This document shows, piece after piece, positions 30,813 to 42,191 of a DNA stretch of 64,000 nucleotides. The stretch covers positions 1-64,000 of the forward strand of contig PUQB01000247.1 in NCBI GenBank assembly GCA_003024785.1, written 5' to 3'. The translations under genes were made by a program, and so were the position numbers. Below the pieces are notes generated by a model. It was not told the origin of the DNA. It did not search any database and was given only the letters and a program-made list of their open reading frames with translations. How positions within the stretch are numbered: the stretch's first letter is position 1; the number at the start of each line of letters is the position of its first letter. The stretch comes from Selaginella tamariscina (Eukaryota > Streptophyta > Lycopodiopsida > Selaginellales > Selaginellaceae).

Positions 30813-32579
30813 CTAAGGACGAGTTCCACGAGTCTGAGGACCTGGTTTAGCAGGATAATGTCGATGGAAGGCAGCAACTTTGGAAGAAGCATGGAGTAAG
30901 TTGGATGCAGGTTCCCAAGTGCGATCGGTAGGCAAATAACCTTTCCAATCCACCAAGTATTGAAGTTGGCGGCGATGAAGAAGAGAATCAAGGATGGCTA
31001 CAACTTTGTACTCAGGTTCACCAGCAATGACCACAGGAGGGGAGGAGAAGAAGCACGACCAGGCAGAGAAGAAGGATGATACGGCTCCAACAAGGAGGTG
31101 TGAAACACAGGATGAAGTTTCACCGTAGATAGTAACTCGAGTCGGAAAGCTACAGGATTAACTTCCGCCACAATCCTGTAAGGGCCCAATCGTTGAAAAT
31201 CCAACTTAGAAGGCCTGTTGGTGCGAATGTGTCAACGAAGAAGCCACACGAGATCGCCAATCTTGTATGCAGGTGCCGGTTGACGGTGAGCATCAGCATG
31301 ATGCTTATATCGTTCCTGTGCCTGCTGAAGATGAACCCAGAGATCATCCTGTACCTGACGAAGGTGCTGGAGACGATCCTGTACTGCAGGAGTGGAAGAA
31401 GGAGAAGTAGGAGGAGCAAAGTCAAAATGTGGATGGTGGCCTGTAAGAGCAAAGAAAGGTGTCTGGCCTGTAGATGCGTGAATGGAATTGTTGTAGGCAA
31501 ACTTTGCCATAGGAAGAAGGTCCAACCAATTATCCTGTTGGTAACTGATGAAGCAGCGAAGATATTGCTCCAAGGTCTGAATTGTGCGTTCTGACTGCTC
31601 ATCAGTTTGCGGGTGATATCCTGAAGAAAGATCCGCTTTAACCTGTAAACTCCGGAGAAGCTCTCGCCAAAACTTGGACATGAATTGTGGACCTCGATCA
31701 GAAACAATGCTCTCAAGAAGACCATGGTGTCGGAACACTTCGCGGATCACCAACTCAGCAGTTGTCTGGCCTGTAGCAGTCTTATTACATGGTAGGAAAT
31801 GAGCTTGTGTTAAACAGGAAAACCGGAAACCCCACCTTTTCCTGTTTAACCGGGTTTCCTTTCTTCTAACCTTTAGGAAAGGTTACACACTTTCTTTCCT
31901 TCAACTCTCCACATTTACATATATTAAAACTCCTCTCAAAGCCACAATGACTGGTCTCCGAAGTCAAGGGCAAGAATGGATTTTGGCTATTGCCTTGTTA
32001 GATCCATTCATTGAGAGTACACATACATACACACAAGATCTTATCATATGCACCTTTCATTACTAACATGAATACAAAAGACAAAGTGTAGAGAACCTTT
32101 ATCTCCTGCTGGAACTTCAAATGGAGACCCCTCCTTCGTTGCCTTAACTCCCCTTAACTACTCTTCCTCTCGCCACGTCATCCTTTACCTTTTCCTTTTC
32201 CTTTTCCTCTTGGTAAGGATTTTCCTCCTTCACAACCTTTCCTTCCATGATTACTACAGACCTTCCTACCCTTATTCTCTCTACAGTAGGATGTCCTATG
32301 CTCCTAATATTTTACCTTTAACAGCCTGTTTGGTGAAACGGTCAACCACCACAAAAACTGCATCAAATCCACGAGAAGGAGGAAGATCTGTAAGGAAATC
32401 CATAGAAATGGATCTCCAAGGAGCAAAGGAACAGGAAGAGGACGAAGAAGACCAGAGGGTGCATGACGAAGCATCTTCGACCTGTTGTAGGTGTCACAAC
32501 TTCGTACAAACCTTTCCACAAAACCTTGCAACCCAGGCCACCAATAGTTGCGAGTTACCAACTCAACTGTCTTGGCCAC
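30813..32579 (-). pseudogene. Integrase and chromodomain of chromovirus copy 2, split by an LTR
   Basis: Zinc-finger side at 32579-32324: VTRNYWWPGLQGFVERFVRS and [20 protein letters not shown]. Core at 31753-31232: [40 protein letters not shown] and [20 protein letters not shown]. Chromodomain at 31034-30813: [38 protein letters not shown] and FHRHYPAKPGP. Confidence 0.87.
31808..32323. mobile_element. Solo LTR, 516 bp, inside the integrase of copy 2
   Basis: Starts TGTTAAA and ends TTTAACA. The flanking 5-bp duplication is GCTTG/GCCTG (31803-31807, 32324-32328; one mismatch). Copy 1 has the uninterrupted sequence GAGCCTGTTTGG at 24811-24835. Near its left end TAAACAGGAAAA and TTTTCCTGTTTA form a 12-bp perfect hairpin stem. 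Confidence 0.85.
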
Positions 32580-34155
32580 ACAAAATGTCCTGCAGCCGGG
32601 GTATCATGACAATCCTGTACCACACGAGTCCTGCAAACACCAACAGGAACGTACGTACATGAGACCTTCCCGGTATAGGAGTCCATCCTGTATGGCAAAC
32701 AGCGTGTAGTCTGAATGGGAACTGGAGGAAGAGGAGCTTGCAATGTAAGGACTAATGTGTGAGAACACATTCCTTGCCAAGTCGTCTGTAGCCAACTGCG
32801 AACGGATGTCCTGTAGAAGTGTTGAATCTGCTGGAGCCTGATGAACCTGTAGTGCTGCAAGCCGGAATCGATCAGGACCCAACAGCACTTGTCTTTGACA
32901 GTCATATGCAGGATCGCCTGGGACCGGTGCAAGGTAAGAGCGCCTAGACAATGCATCCGCCTTGCCATTCCGAAAACCGGGCCTGTAGACAATGACGAAA
33001 TCAAAACGTGATAAGAACTTCGCCCACCTAGCCTGTCGCCGACTGAGAACTTGAGCCGTTTGAAAATACTCCAGGTTCTTGTGATCCGTAAGAACTTGTA
33101 CAGGATGCGCAGCACTTTCCAGGAAATGCCGCCACTCTCGAACGAATCCATAATGGCCTTGAGTTCCTTGTCATGAATCTCGTAATTGATCTCCGCCGAA
33201 AGGAACTTACAAGAGTGAAAAGCTACAGGATGAAGCAACTTGTCTTCTCCAACTTGTGTTAGGACGGATCCTACTGCAAAATCCGAGGCATCTGCTTCAA
33301 CAAAGAAAGAACGAGAAGGATCAGGATGTGCTAAAATTGGAGCTGTCGTGAAGGTGTTCTTGAGTGTTGTGAATGCATGTTCCACCTTGTCGGACCAAGA
33401 GAAAACCTTTGTGCGCTTAGTGAGTTCCGTGAGTGGAAGTACACGCTTGGAGAAGTCCTGTATGAACCGCCTGTAGAAGTTTGCAAAGCCAAGGAAACAT
33501 TGTACATCTCGTACAAACTTGGGCCTCTCCCACTCCACGATGGTCTTCACCTTGTGCATGTCCATGGAAACGCCAGTAGGAGAGACGATGTAGCCCAAGA
33601 ACTCCACAGAATCCCTATCGAAAAAACACTTCTCCAACTTTGCGTATAGGCCATGCTCGCGAAGCCTCTGTAAGACTAGTCGTACATGCTTGTCATGAGC
33701 CGCCTAGTCCTTGGAGAAATCAAAATGTCGTCGAGGTAGATCACCACAAACTAGTCCAAGAAGTCACGAAAGATGTCGTTCACCATGTGTTGGAACACGA
33801 CTGGGGCATTGGTAAGGCCGAAGGGCATCACCGTGTACTCAAAGTGTCCATACCTTGTTCGAAAGGCAGTCTTCCACTTATCGCCTGGACGGATCCGTAC
33901 AAGGTTGTAGGCCCCTCGTAAGTCGATCTTTGTGAACACCTTTGCTCCTCGCAGCCGATCGAGAAGCTCCGGGATCAATGGCAACGGGTACCGATTCCGA
34001 GTGGTGACTTGATTCAAACCCCTGTAGTCCACAACCAAACGTAAACTCCCATCCTTCTTCTTGACAAAGAAGATAGGTGCTCCTGCAGGGGACTTTGAGT
34101 GACGGATGAAGCCGGATGCCAAGTTGTCCTCGATGTACTGACGAAGAACCTCCAA
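32555..34155 (-). pseudogene. Reverse transcriptase and RNase H of chromovirus copy 2
   Basis: 34155-33751 gives the RT N-half intact: [60 protein letters not shown] and [13 protein letters not shown]. 33637-32555 gives [58 protein letters not shown] and RNase H. The YLDD box lies in the frame gap between them (about 33735-33745). Confidence 0.88.
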
Positions 34156-34735
34156 CTCTGTGGGTGACAGTGCATAAATCGGTCCGAACGGTGAATCTTT
34201 CCTTTCGCAAGATCAATAGGACAGTCGTAGGACCTGTGAACAGGAAGGACTGCAGCCTTGTGCTTGTCAAAAATGTCCTGAAAGGAGTGATACTTGGATG
34301 GTAGGGAAGAAGGGGAGAAGGAAAGGAGCAGGAGAAGGAGAAAAAACAGGAGAGTTAGACACAGGAAAGGTAAAAGAGGACGTAGGAGTTACTTGAAAGG
34401 CAAAAGGTGGAAAGGAGCAGGATCAGTGGCAAGTTCATGCATGGTAGTGGTAAAAACTCGGAGAGGAGAAGGAGGGAGCTGTGACTGAAAAAGAGGAAGG
34501 ATCTTGGGGGGTGGAACAGAAACAAAGTAACAAAAGGAGGCAGGATTGGGAGAAACCTGTGTGGATGTTGACGAGTGTACAGGATTGGAAGAATCCTGTA
34601 CAGAAGTCCGTGGTTTGCACAGGAGTGAGGGAAGCCTGCGAGTGTGCTGACGAACCAACATGAGGTGGATCCTGTTGAGGAGGAACCTTCGACACTGATA
34701 CAGGATTGGAAGAACCCTGTAAGGAATCCGCAAAC

Positions 34736-35203
34736 TTACAGGAGTGGAGAGAGCCTGCAGATGTGTAAGGAACTAACATGAGGTGAATCCTGTCGAGGAG
34801 GAGCCTTCAACACTAGTACAGGAACAGGCATGGTCAATCCTGTAGCTTGTACTGCCTCAGATACCAAGGATGTATCCTGCACACAGGAAGGTACAGGATT
34901 GATCTGGCTGCTGAGAGGAAAACGTGAGCATCCTAGACCTCCAGTCGATCTGCGGATTTGCAACGAACCATGGCATGCAAAAGATGATGGAGTCGACCGA
35001 GTCTTGATCAAGTTGAAGGAAATCGAACAGTTGAATGCGCCATGACTGCAAGAGAGAGGTGTGGTAGCGTGGGTAACTGCGCCAGAAGCAATCAAACGAC
35101 CATCGGCCACCTCTACAGGAACTGCACGCTTCAACTTCACCACCGGAATGCCATGCTTGAGCTGCAAAAGTGTCATCCATGAAACATGCATTTGCACCAG
35201 TGT
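34736..35203 (-). pseudogene. Protease and linker of chromovirus copy 2
   Basis: The protease core after the active site (HGIPVVKLKRAVPVEVADGR, LIASGAVTHATT) is followed by a Pro/Ser/Gln-rich linker with repeated PPRQDSPHVSS and PPQQDPPHVGSSAH phrases. Confidence 0.75.
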
Positions 35204-36296
35204 CTAACAGGGCAAACTCCTTGAGCTCTCATTATTGAGGCGAATGTGTACAGGAAACTTGAGTGATGGAATGGTATGAGCAGCACCAATGGAGCCTGCA
35301 CCTACGTCCAACTTCACGGCTCCTAGACGAAGTGGACATTGAAGTTTCCGACTGAACTTCAGCTTCGGCTTCACGCATCTTGAACTTTCTGGCTTTATTA
35401 GGACATTCTGCCACCTTGTGTCCTGCTTCACCACAATACAAGCATAGGTTCTCACCCCGACGACGTTGCTTCTCAGCAGTTGAAAGTGGGCCACGCTTAG
35501 ATTTGTTAACCTCATAGGAACTGCTCCAGAAGGTGTCGTAGGAACATGTGTTACGGCTACAGGATTGGCTGGCAGGAACTGCTGACAAGATTTTTCTTGA
35601 CGGCACTCGAACAAACGGTTGTCGCAGCGAACGGCCTGTTGCACGATGATCTCCGCTAACGTTTGAGCATCCGATAACGTAAGGAGAAGGTCCTTCACGT
35701 CATCCCTCAGCCCAAAATGGAAGTGTTCGATCAATGCAGTCTCGTCCCATGGAATGTTCGTGCACAATTGCTGAAATTCGGATGCATAAATGGAGGCCGG
35801 TCTGGATCCTTGTGTGAGCTTCCGTAACTTCGTGCATGCAGAACGGTACTTATCGGGATCTCCAAAGCAGGCTTTAAAGGCAGCCACGAATCCTTCAAAA
35901 TCTTCCATCAATGGGTCGTCACGTTCCAGTAAAGGGGCAACCCAAGCCCGGAGATCCACTTAGCAAGGATGCCAAAAGGCCAACCTTTTGTGCATCATCG
36001 AGTAGCGGCGTGGTTGCATCCGGATCAAGAGCCGGATCTGATTCAGGAAACCTTGGAAATCAGCACGTTGCCACTGAACTTTTCTGGCATGCTGATCTTT
36101 GGCTCCGGAGAAAAAGTTCAATGAAGAAGGAACCACCGATGCCTGAGAGAGCCTGTGCAGCAGCCTTGGAGGATGCATCAGCAGCTGCATGTGCCACATG
36201 GGTGGAGCCTTGCAGATCGGTGACCACTTGGCGCAAAGTGGCCAGCTCATGAAGCAACATTTGATGCTCGCATTGAAAGTGCTTAAAATCAGCCAT
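35204..36296 (-). pseudogene. Gag and protease start of chromovirus copy 2
   Basis: MADFKHFQCEHQMLLHELAT at 36296, then frameshifts. A good frame at 35959-35204 has PLLERDDPLMEDFEGFVAAF, LTQGSRPASIYASEFQQL and FGLRDDVKDLLLTLSDAQ. The zinc knuckle CLYCGEAGHKVAEC is at about 35455-35410 in another frame. Confidence 0.85.
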
Positions 36297-36333
36297 GATC
36301 TATGAAAGAAAGAAAGGAGAAAAAACGAAGGAA

Positions 36334-37280
36334 AAAACATTGTAGTGTTGCAGAAGAGGTGATTCGTAAAGATTGGATTTTTGACCAGCGAATGTGTTAT
36401 AACCTCTTGAATTCACAATATAAGAAAGGAAAGCAAGCCATACTTCTTCAAGAATGAAAGAAATTGGACTCATGGGGAGATCAGTCGCTTAAGGATAATG
36501 AAGAATGCACATATCTTAGTAGTAGACGACTCTCCTCAGAAGGCTATGCTCAACCAAAACATTGCTTGTATTCATCTAATCACTTTCGATCCATATTCTG
36601 ATACCGATATCATGGATGAGCTAGTGAACTACTTAGATACGTGCCTCAGAAAGAAAAATCTCGAAAATTTTTGTGAGCAGTATCCACCGTATCATACATT
36701 TCCTGAAGCTTTTCTTTCTCGTGATTTTGAATTTTATAAAATAAAGGATAGCAATCGGGCCTTTATAATTTATTTTAAGGAACGTCATTTTTTAGATGAG
36801 CCTTTATGCAGACCTAGTCTTATTACATCTTATGTATTAACAAGGATGGCAATTCCCAATTGCATTCGTGAGAGTGTTAGGTGGTGGCAACAACATCAAT
36901 ATATTGACCAAAATGATTTGATTAATCTGGAGAGTAATGATTTAAACAAAATGAGGAGATTTCTCTGTATAGTTAGGAAGAAAGTATTTATAAATAAATT
37001 AACATGTTAATAAGGAAATGATTTCATTTATAATTATGTTTGATAGTATTTCTTCATTATTGTAAACTATTTTAAAATAATATGAATATTCTAAGATAGT
37101 TTAGGAATATTCCTTACTAAGTAAGGTTATTTGAAGGATTAATTAATTAATTATTAATATTTAAGGCTTAATTACATATTAATTAAATGATTAATTAATA
37201 ATTAAAACTTAAGTATTAATTAGTAATTTATTTTATATTCCCATTTTCACGTATCATGCCCACTTAGTTACAACGTGCAT
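36334..37280 (+). pseudogene. Duplicate of the phosphatase gene 3' half
   Basis: About 947 bp that match 12663-13614 closely: VIRKDWIFDQR, LVVDDSPQKAMLNQNIACIH, YSDTDIMDELVNYLDTCLRK and WWQQHQYIDQNDLINLES. It includes the AT-rich 3' flank to CAACGTGCAT. It lacks motif I and all the N-terminal part, so it cannot encode a working phosphatase. The longest open frame is 36498-37010. The left edge is fused to chromovirus copy 2. Confidence 0.92.
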
Positions 37281-37283
37281 ACC

Positions 37284-37440
37284 ATGTAGGAATGCAAAAA
37301 CAATAATAATGGGCACAATACACATATATGTTTATTGCACATGACGCTTTATATGTATAAGACTTGACTCTCCACTTGGACATGTCTCTTAACTCTCCAC
37401 TAGGACATGTCATGTGAATTTAATCGAAACTAACATTCTC
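37284..37440. mobile_element. Copia-type LTR fragment
   Basis: TGTAGGAATGCAAAAACAAT, CACATGACGCTTTATAT and ACTTGGACATGTCTC match the split copia LTR at 17856-17892 plus 19972-20105 with considerable divergence. It starts 3 bp after the end of the phosphatase duplicate. Confidence 0.65.
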
Positions 37441-40400
37441 AATAGTCCTTTATGCCCACACACACTTAGCCTTTGCTAAACACTAGTATTGTATATACAA
37501 TTGATGTGGAACTTAGCTTATAATGAACCAACACCAACATGTATAAAACTCTAACCAAGAAATAACAAAGGTTAGTGAATTACACACACAAGTGATCACC
37601 ATGTGCCCTCTCCTAATATAAAACAATAATAAATATAAATTATAAAAATTAGAAATTTTACAAAGCATTTACATTTAATTATAAAGTTGGAAAGCTTATG
37701 CCAAATTAAAAATTTTTTCTTTAAAAAGCAGGTTGTTTCTTGTCAGCGTTAAATAAATGTAAAAATTAAATAAATTGAAGAGAAGATTGGTTGACTGAAG
37801 TAATGTAGTCGAATTATTTTTCATTACCAAAACGAATCCAACAAATCATATTTCAATAAAGTGGGAACATATTTGTCGTTTATTTATAAATGTAATATTA
37901 TATATATAATATAAGATGATTAATTAATTAATGAAAGTTCTAATTATTATAAAATATCAATTTATATTAATGTAGAGTATTTAGTATAACATGATGCATT
38001 TCGTTATATCTAATATTACTTATAATTCATATTAGCCTTTTCAACTTACAAGAAGCAACCTTTATAATAGAAATAATTTTATATGTCACTTTAAACAATG
38101 GTTTCACGTAAAGAAAATAAAATAATTTGATTGTTTAACACACAATGGAAAAATATATATGATAAAATGCATAGTTATTCAATGATATCAATTTGGCTAA
38201 AGTACAACAAAAACTCATTTATTTGCTCTAAAAAGATTTTACATGTTACATGCCTGGAATGTACAAACAGTACTGGAGTTTAATTTGTGTGTTAGCTAGT
38301 AGTAAAATCCATTCAATTTTTTAATAAGAAGCGTTTGTATTTTCTTTCAATAAGTTGAACATAATACAAGTCAACGTATAATGTTGTGCAAATAAAAATA
38401 CCTCTACCGTGCATGGCATGTAGTATATTGTAAATATATGATCTTAAAAAGCATCATCTGTTTGTGGCATAAAAAATGTGAAAGCCTTTGTTGTAGTCTA
38501 TAAACCAATTTCACAATGTTCTTGTTCATGCCTTTATATTTGTAGACCTCTACAAAATCGAATAGCTCTATTATTAAAGGTGTTTGTTCGCTCTTGTTCA
38601 ACACGTCCATAAACTCTTGGGCACCTACAATTGCGCATATTAATAATGACATTTGCATGTACGTCTTCATAAAGCATGTTTTTGTTATGTTCTTTGTCTT
38701 TCCAAAGTCTTGAACCTTATGTAATGGATCTTCCCTAGTATCGCTGAAGTTTCTTGAATGAATCGCATATTTTTAGGTGAAAGAGCAAATGACATGATTG
38801 GTAGGGCTATCATTGACCAACAGAGTATCAAGGTTATCACTTTTCATGCTTCTTATAAATGTGGTTCAGAATAATCGTTTTGTCCTTTATAAGTAACATT
38901 GATGCGGATCATGCACATCTATATTGTCAATGTTCCTGCATTGATCTTGATACCACACACCAACAACGGGAGTATCAATAGACAGTTGCACAAGGTCCTT
39001 TGCATTCTTGTGCATTTTGTGATCCAAATATAAATAAGGATGCCTTTCCCATTAAGAAAATGAAGTTCCAAGTCTATGTATATTCAATTCAAAAGCACAT
39101 CCTCTAAAAGCCATATCTCACCACTTTTTGGCAAAGTTCTCGCTATGAGTTTTTTTGGATCCACCAATTGGCTAATCAATACTATCATAAGTGGAAGATT
39201 ATTTTCGAAGAGGAAGTTTGATTCCTTGGATTGTACAAAATGTTATTGGTTGCTACATTGTGAACAAGATGGTTCTCATTCAATTTCTATTTGTTTTGCT
39301 TCTCAAAGTGCCTGATACCATGTCGCTAGATCCTTTGATGCAATTCCTTTTAACCATAACATTTCTTATTTTCTTGCAGATAAGACTTCTTCCTCTTTAT
39401 CTTCGTATGTATTTGCTTTAGAGACCTTTTTAGCAGTTTCATATTCCACATTGTGATTTGATTTACACCGAACATGGTTCATTATGGAATGGAAGTGAAT
39501 GAATTAAAAACTAGCTTATCGCCATGGGAAGCTAAAAAATATGACTACCATGCTGAAATCCACTCATGGATGTATTAAACTATTTTATCTGCATTAAACA
39601 AGATGTGTCTTATTTATTTTAAATAAAAATTACCTGCATTATATCACCAATTGGGGCATTTGTATGTGAATTTACATCTCATAGGTTGTTTTATTTGTCT
39701 AAAAGTCTCAATTACAAAAAGTCCATCATGTGAATTATTTCTCATTATATTGTAAATGTCACCTTACATGACATGACAAATTTTTTTAATGCATGTTGAT
39801 GTTCTTTCCACATTGTTATCCAAAACCTAATTGTGTTTCCAAAGTTAATTAACAATAATATTTATAATAAAGCATTACCTTCAATTTGATATATATAATT
39901 AGCAAAGATTATTCTTCTTTCTTAAAGGATAAATATATGTGACATAGTCCATGTTTATATGTAGTCCAAATATGTATTGTGCAAAGGACACATAAATATA
40001 TTTATATATGATATCTTTGAGCTTTCCAATTGCATTGACAACTACAACCAATGTAAGATGTTTTGAATTTTTTAAGGATAATCCTATAATATCTTTATTC
40101 CTTTAGAACAATAATTTTAAACCACATGTTCTAAAATGCTTCTAACCTAGTCTTATCATAATTCTAAATTTATATTTATATCATAATCGCCCTTTTGGTA
40201 TGTCACCTCTAACCTCTCATAAAATCCATGAATAATCTTAAGTGTTAAGTGTTTAGCTCTAGTCAATTCAATTTTTTAAGTTGTAAAATGAAAAGTTCTT
40301 GATCTTCTTTAATTTTTCAATAAGGTCTTTCAAGGTTTACCCTTTTATGGAGTGTCTCATTCAGAAACCAAGAAAATGCAACCTCCTTAAGTTTACTAAG

Positions 40401-40610
40401 AAGATAGCCATTTTGAATATTATAATTCCTATACGACCATCTTCATATAGTGTTTTGAGACATATCATACTTCATCGCTATTGCCTTTTAACTCCTATTT
40501 TTCACTTTTTCCAAACCCTTTTACAAATTCAAATAAATACCTGTTTTCTTTTAACATCGTTAGGACCATATTGTTGGTAATGGATGTCCTCGGAGCTTTT
40601 AATAAGTTTA
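37441..40610. other. AT-rich intergenic DNA, no supported gene
   Basis: No recognisable coding region. Short frames at 38404-38670 (minus) and 39076-39421 (plus) give peptides I do not recognise. A stretch at 37625-37770 is a diverged copy of 41655-41790 (shared phrases GCCNAATTAA and CAGGTNNNTTTCTTGT). Confidence 0.5.
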
Positions 40611-40614
40611 TTGG

Positions 40615-40935
40615 TCGTATATATGTATTATATGTATATACAGATATACATATAATATACAATGTATATAGATGTATGTATGTATGCACACACACATATG
40701 TTATATGCAAATATATACATTGAAAATATGTATATATACACATATATATGGTTCACACACACAAAGATATATATGTATAATACATACATACATTCATACA
40801 CAAACACACATATCTATACACAAATACATGTATGTGTGTATACATACAAACACACACATATATTTATGTATATATATGTGGAATATACATACACACACAC
40901 ATATATACACAAACAAAAACATACATATATTATAC
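40615..40935. repeat. (TA/CA)-rich microsatellite block
   Basis: Runs of TATATACACACA and ATACATACATAC. Open frames here are low-complexity His/Thr/Tyr. Confidence 0.85.
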
Positions 40936-41880
40936 ATAAATTAATTATTAAAAAGGAAATTAGAATTTTCTCATCATATCAATATTTATATAATAAAAAA
41001 ATAAAATTAAAAAATCTTTAAAGTTTTGTATTGACAATGACAACTTTTTTTTACAGTGAAAGTGATAACTTTTACTCACTAGGAAAAAAAAAAATAAAAA
41101 TATGTCACACCAAAATACATGTTAATTAATAAGTGATTAACATGTGTCATGTTAATAAATAAAACATTAACGTGCTCCACGGGTGGCCGAAATTTGAAGT
41201 TACACGTGATCAAAATTTAAAGTTACATATGGCATGTCATAGCTTCAGTTAATAGGTTTTTAAACTAGTGTAAATAAAGTATAATAATTCACCACCTGTC
41301 ATTAAATTATAAATTATTTTAACTAATTAATTAATTTTAAACTTGTTTTTTAAAATAGCTAGTTTAACTTCATAAATCTTTTAATTAAAAATTATCAGAG
41401 GCTAATTTATGTCATCTCTTTTATTACATGCTCTTTTGCATGTACTTAAAGTGTCACATATCGTTTGACTTGACATTAAATTTAAATTTAATTATATTTA
41501 AATTAATAAAGAATTTAAAACTTCAATATGACGAAAATGACCACGTGGGCACTGAAAAACCCTATTTAAACAGCTACAGTTAGTATTTAATCTAGCATAG
41601 CGATCGATCAATAATATTATATATAATAAACTCAACTAACAGATCAGGGAATATAAAACAAATAATAATAAAACTAAAAAATTTAGAAATCTATAGCGTT
41701 TACTATAAAGATGCCGAATTAATTTTTTAAAACTTTTTTTAAAAAACAGGTCACTTTCTTGTTAGTTTAAAAAAATGTAAAAATAATAATAATAATAAAA
41801 TGAAAGAGAGCGATATCTCAGCTGTCCATTACTGAAAATATTATTCATGATAAGGCCAGGTGTCCTTTTAACAAGATCCA
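40936..41880. other. AT-rich intergenic DNA
   Basis: No gene seen. It includes the second copy of the 37.7-kb dispersed repeat (about 41655-41790). Confidence 0.5.
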
Positions 41881-41902
41881 ACGGCTGAATGCCCCAGCTC
41901 TA

Positions 41903-41910
41903 GTATATAA
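41903..41910 (+). promoter_or_regulatory. Candidate TATA box (CTAGTATATAAAATGC)
   Basis: Well-formed plant TATA box about 100 bp upstream of an ATG with a spliced frame (42009). The intervening leader is pyrimidine-rich (TTGTTCTTGCTCG...CACTCTCTAAG). Confidence 0.4.
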
Positions 41911-42008
41911 AATGCAGGATTACAAGGTTCTGGGCACTTGTTCTTGCTCGTATTTTCTTGTTCATTCTTATACACTCTCTAAGATATCATTCATTCCAAC
42001 AGGGTGAC

Positions 42009-42191
42009 ATGGCTTCCAGGTAAGCAACCAATGCATGCAAGCAAGCAATATCTCTAAGCTTTCTCATGCTTGTACAGCTGTGTGGTAATGCAGAGGCAGC
42101 GGTGGCTGCAGCCCCGTGGAAGGGTATTACTCCGTATGCTGGCAAGTTTTAAAGGCCAGATGTTAGCTTCATATGGCACCCATATGGAATA
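42009..42191 (+). CDS. Possible two-exon small peptide gene (41 residues)
   Basis: ATGGCTTCCAG is followed by a GTAAGC donor (42020) and, 58 bp later, a TTGTACAG acceptor (42077). Splicing gives an open frame starting MASSCVVMQRQRWLQPRGRV and ending YGTHME before TAA at 42191. It lies behind a TATA box and a leader. The product is not recognised. It could be the first exons of a longer gene or a non-coding transcript; short length limits confidence. Confidence 0.3.

Larger units (their letters stand above)
30230..36336 (-). mobile_element. Young chromovirus copy 2, 5' LTR missing
   Basis: 3' LTR at 30230-30801 and internal region to 36336. The sequence before Gag is cut about 60 bp short of where the 5' LTR should begin, at GGAAAAAACA, and joins directly to a phosphatase-gene fragment. 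An unrelated solo LTR (31808-32323) splits the integrase. It was inserted in the outer plus-strand copy. Confidence 0.9.

Noticed and set aside
36498..37010. A second, independent phosphatase gene
   Set aside because: It is a duplicate of the 3' half of the gene at 12.15-13.31 kb and lacks motif I and the N-terminus.
13615..37440. One large 24-kb tandem duplication explaining the second phosphatase copy
   Set aside because: The copia LTR next to the second copy is much more diverged from its counterpart at 17.9 kb than the phosphatase copies are from each other, and the short-LTR gypsy element is absent there.
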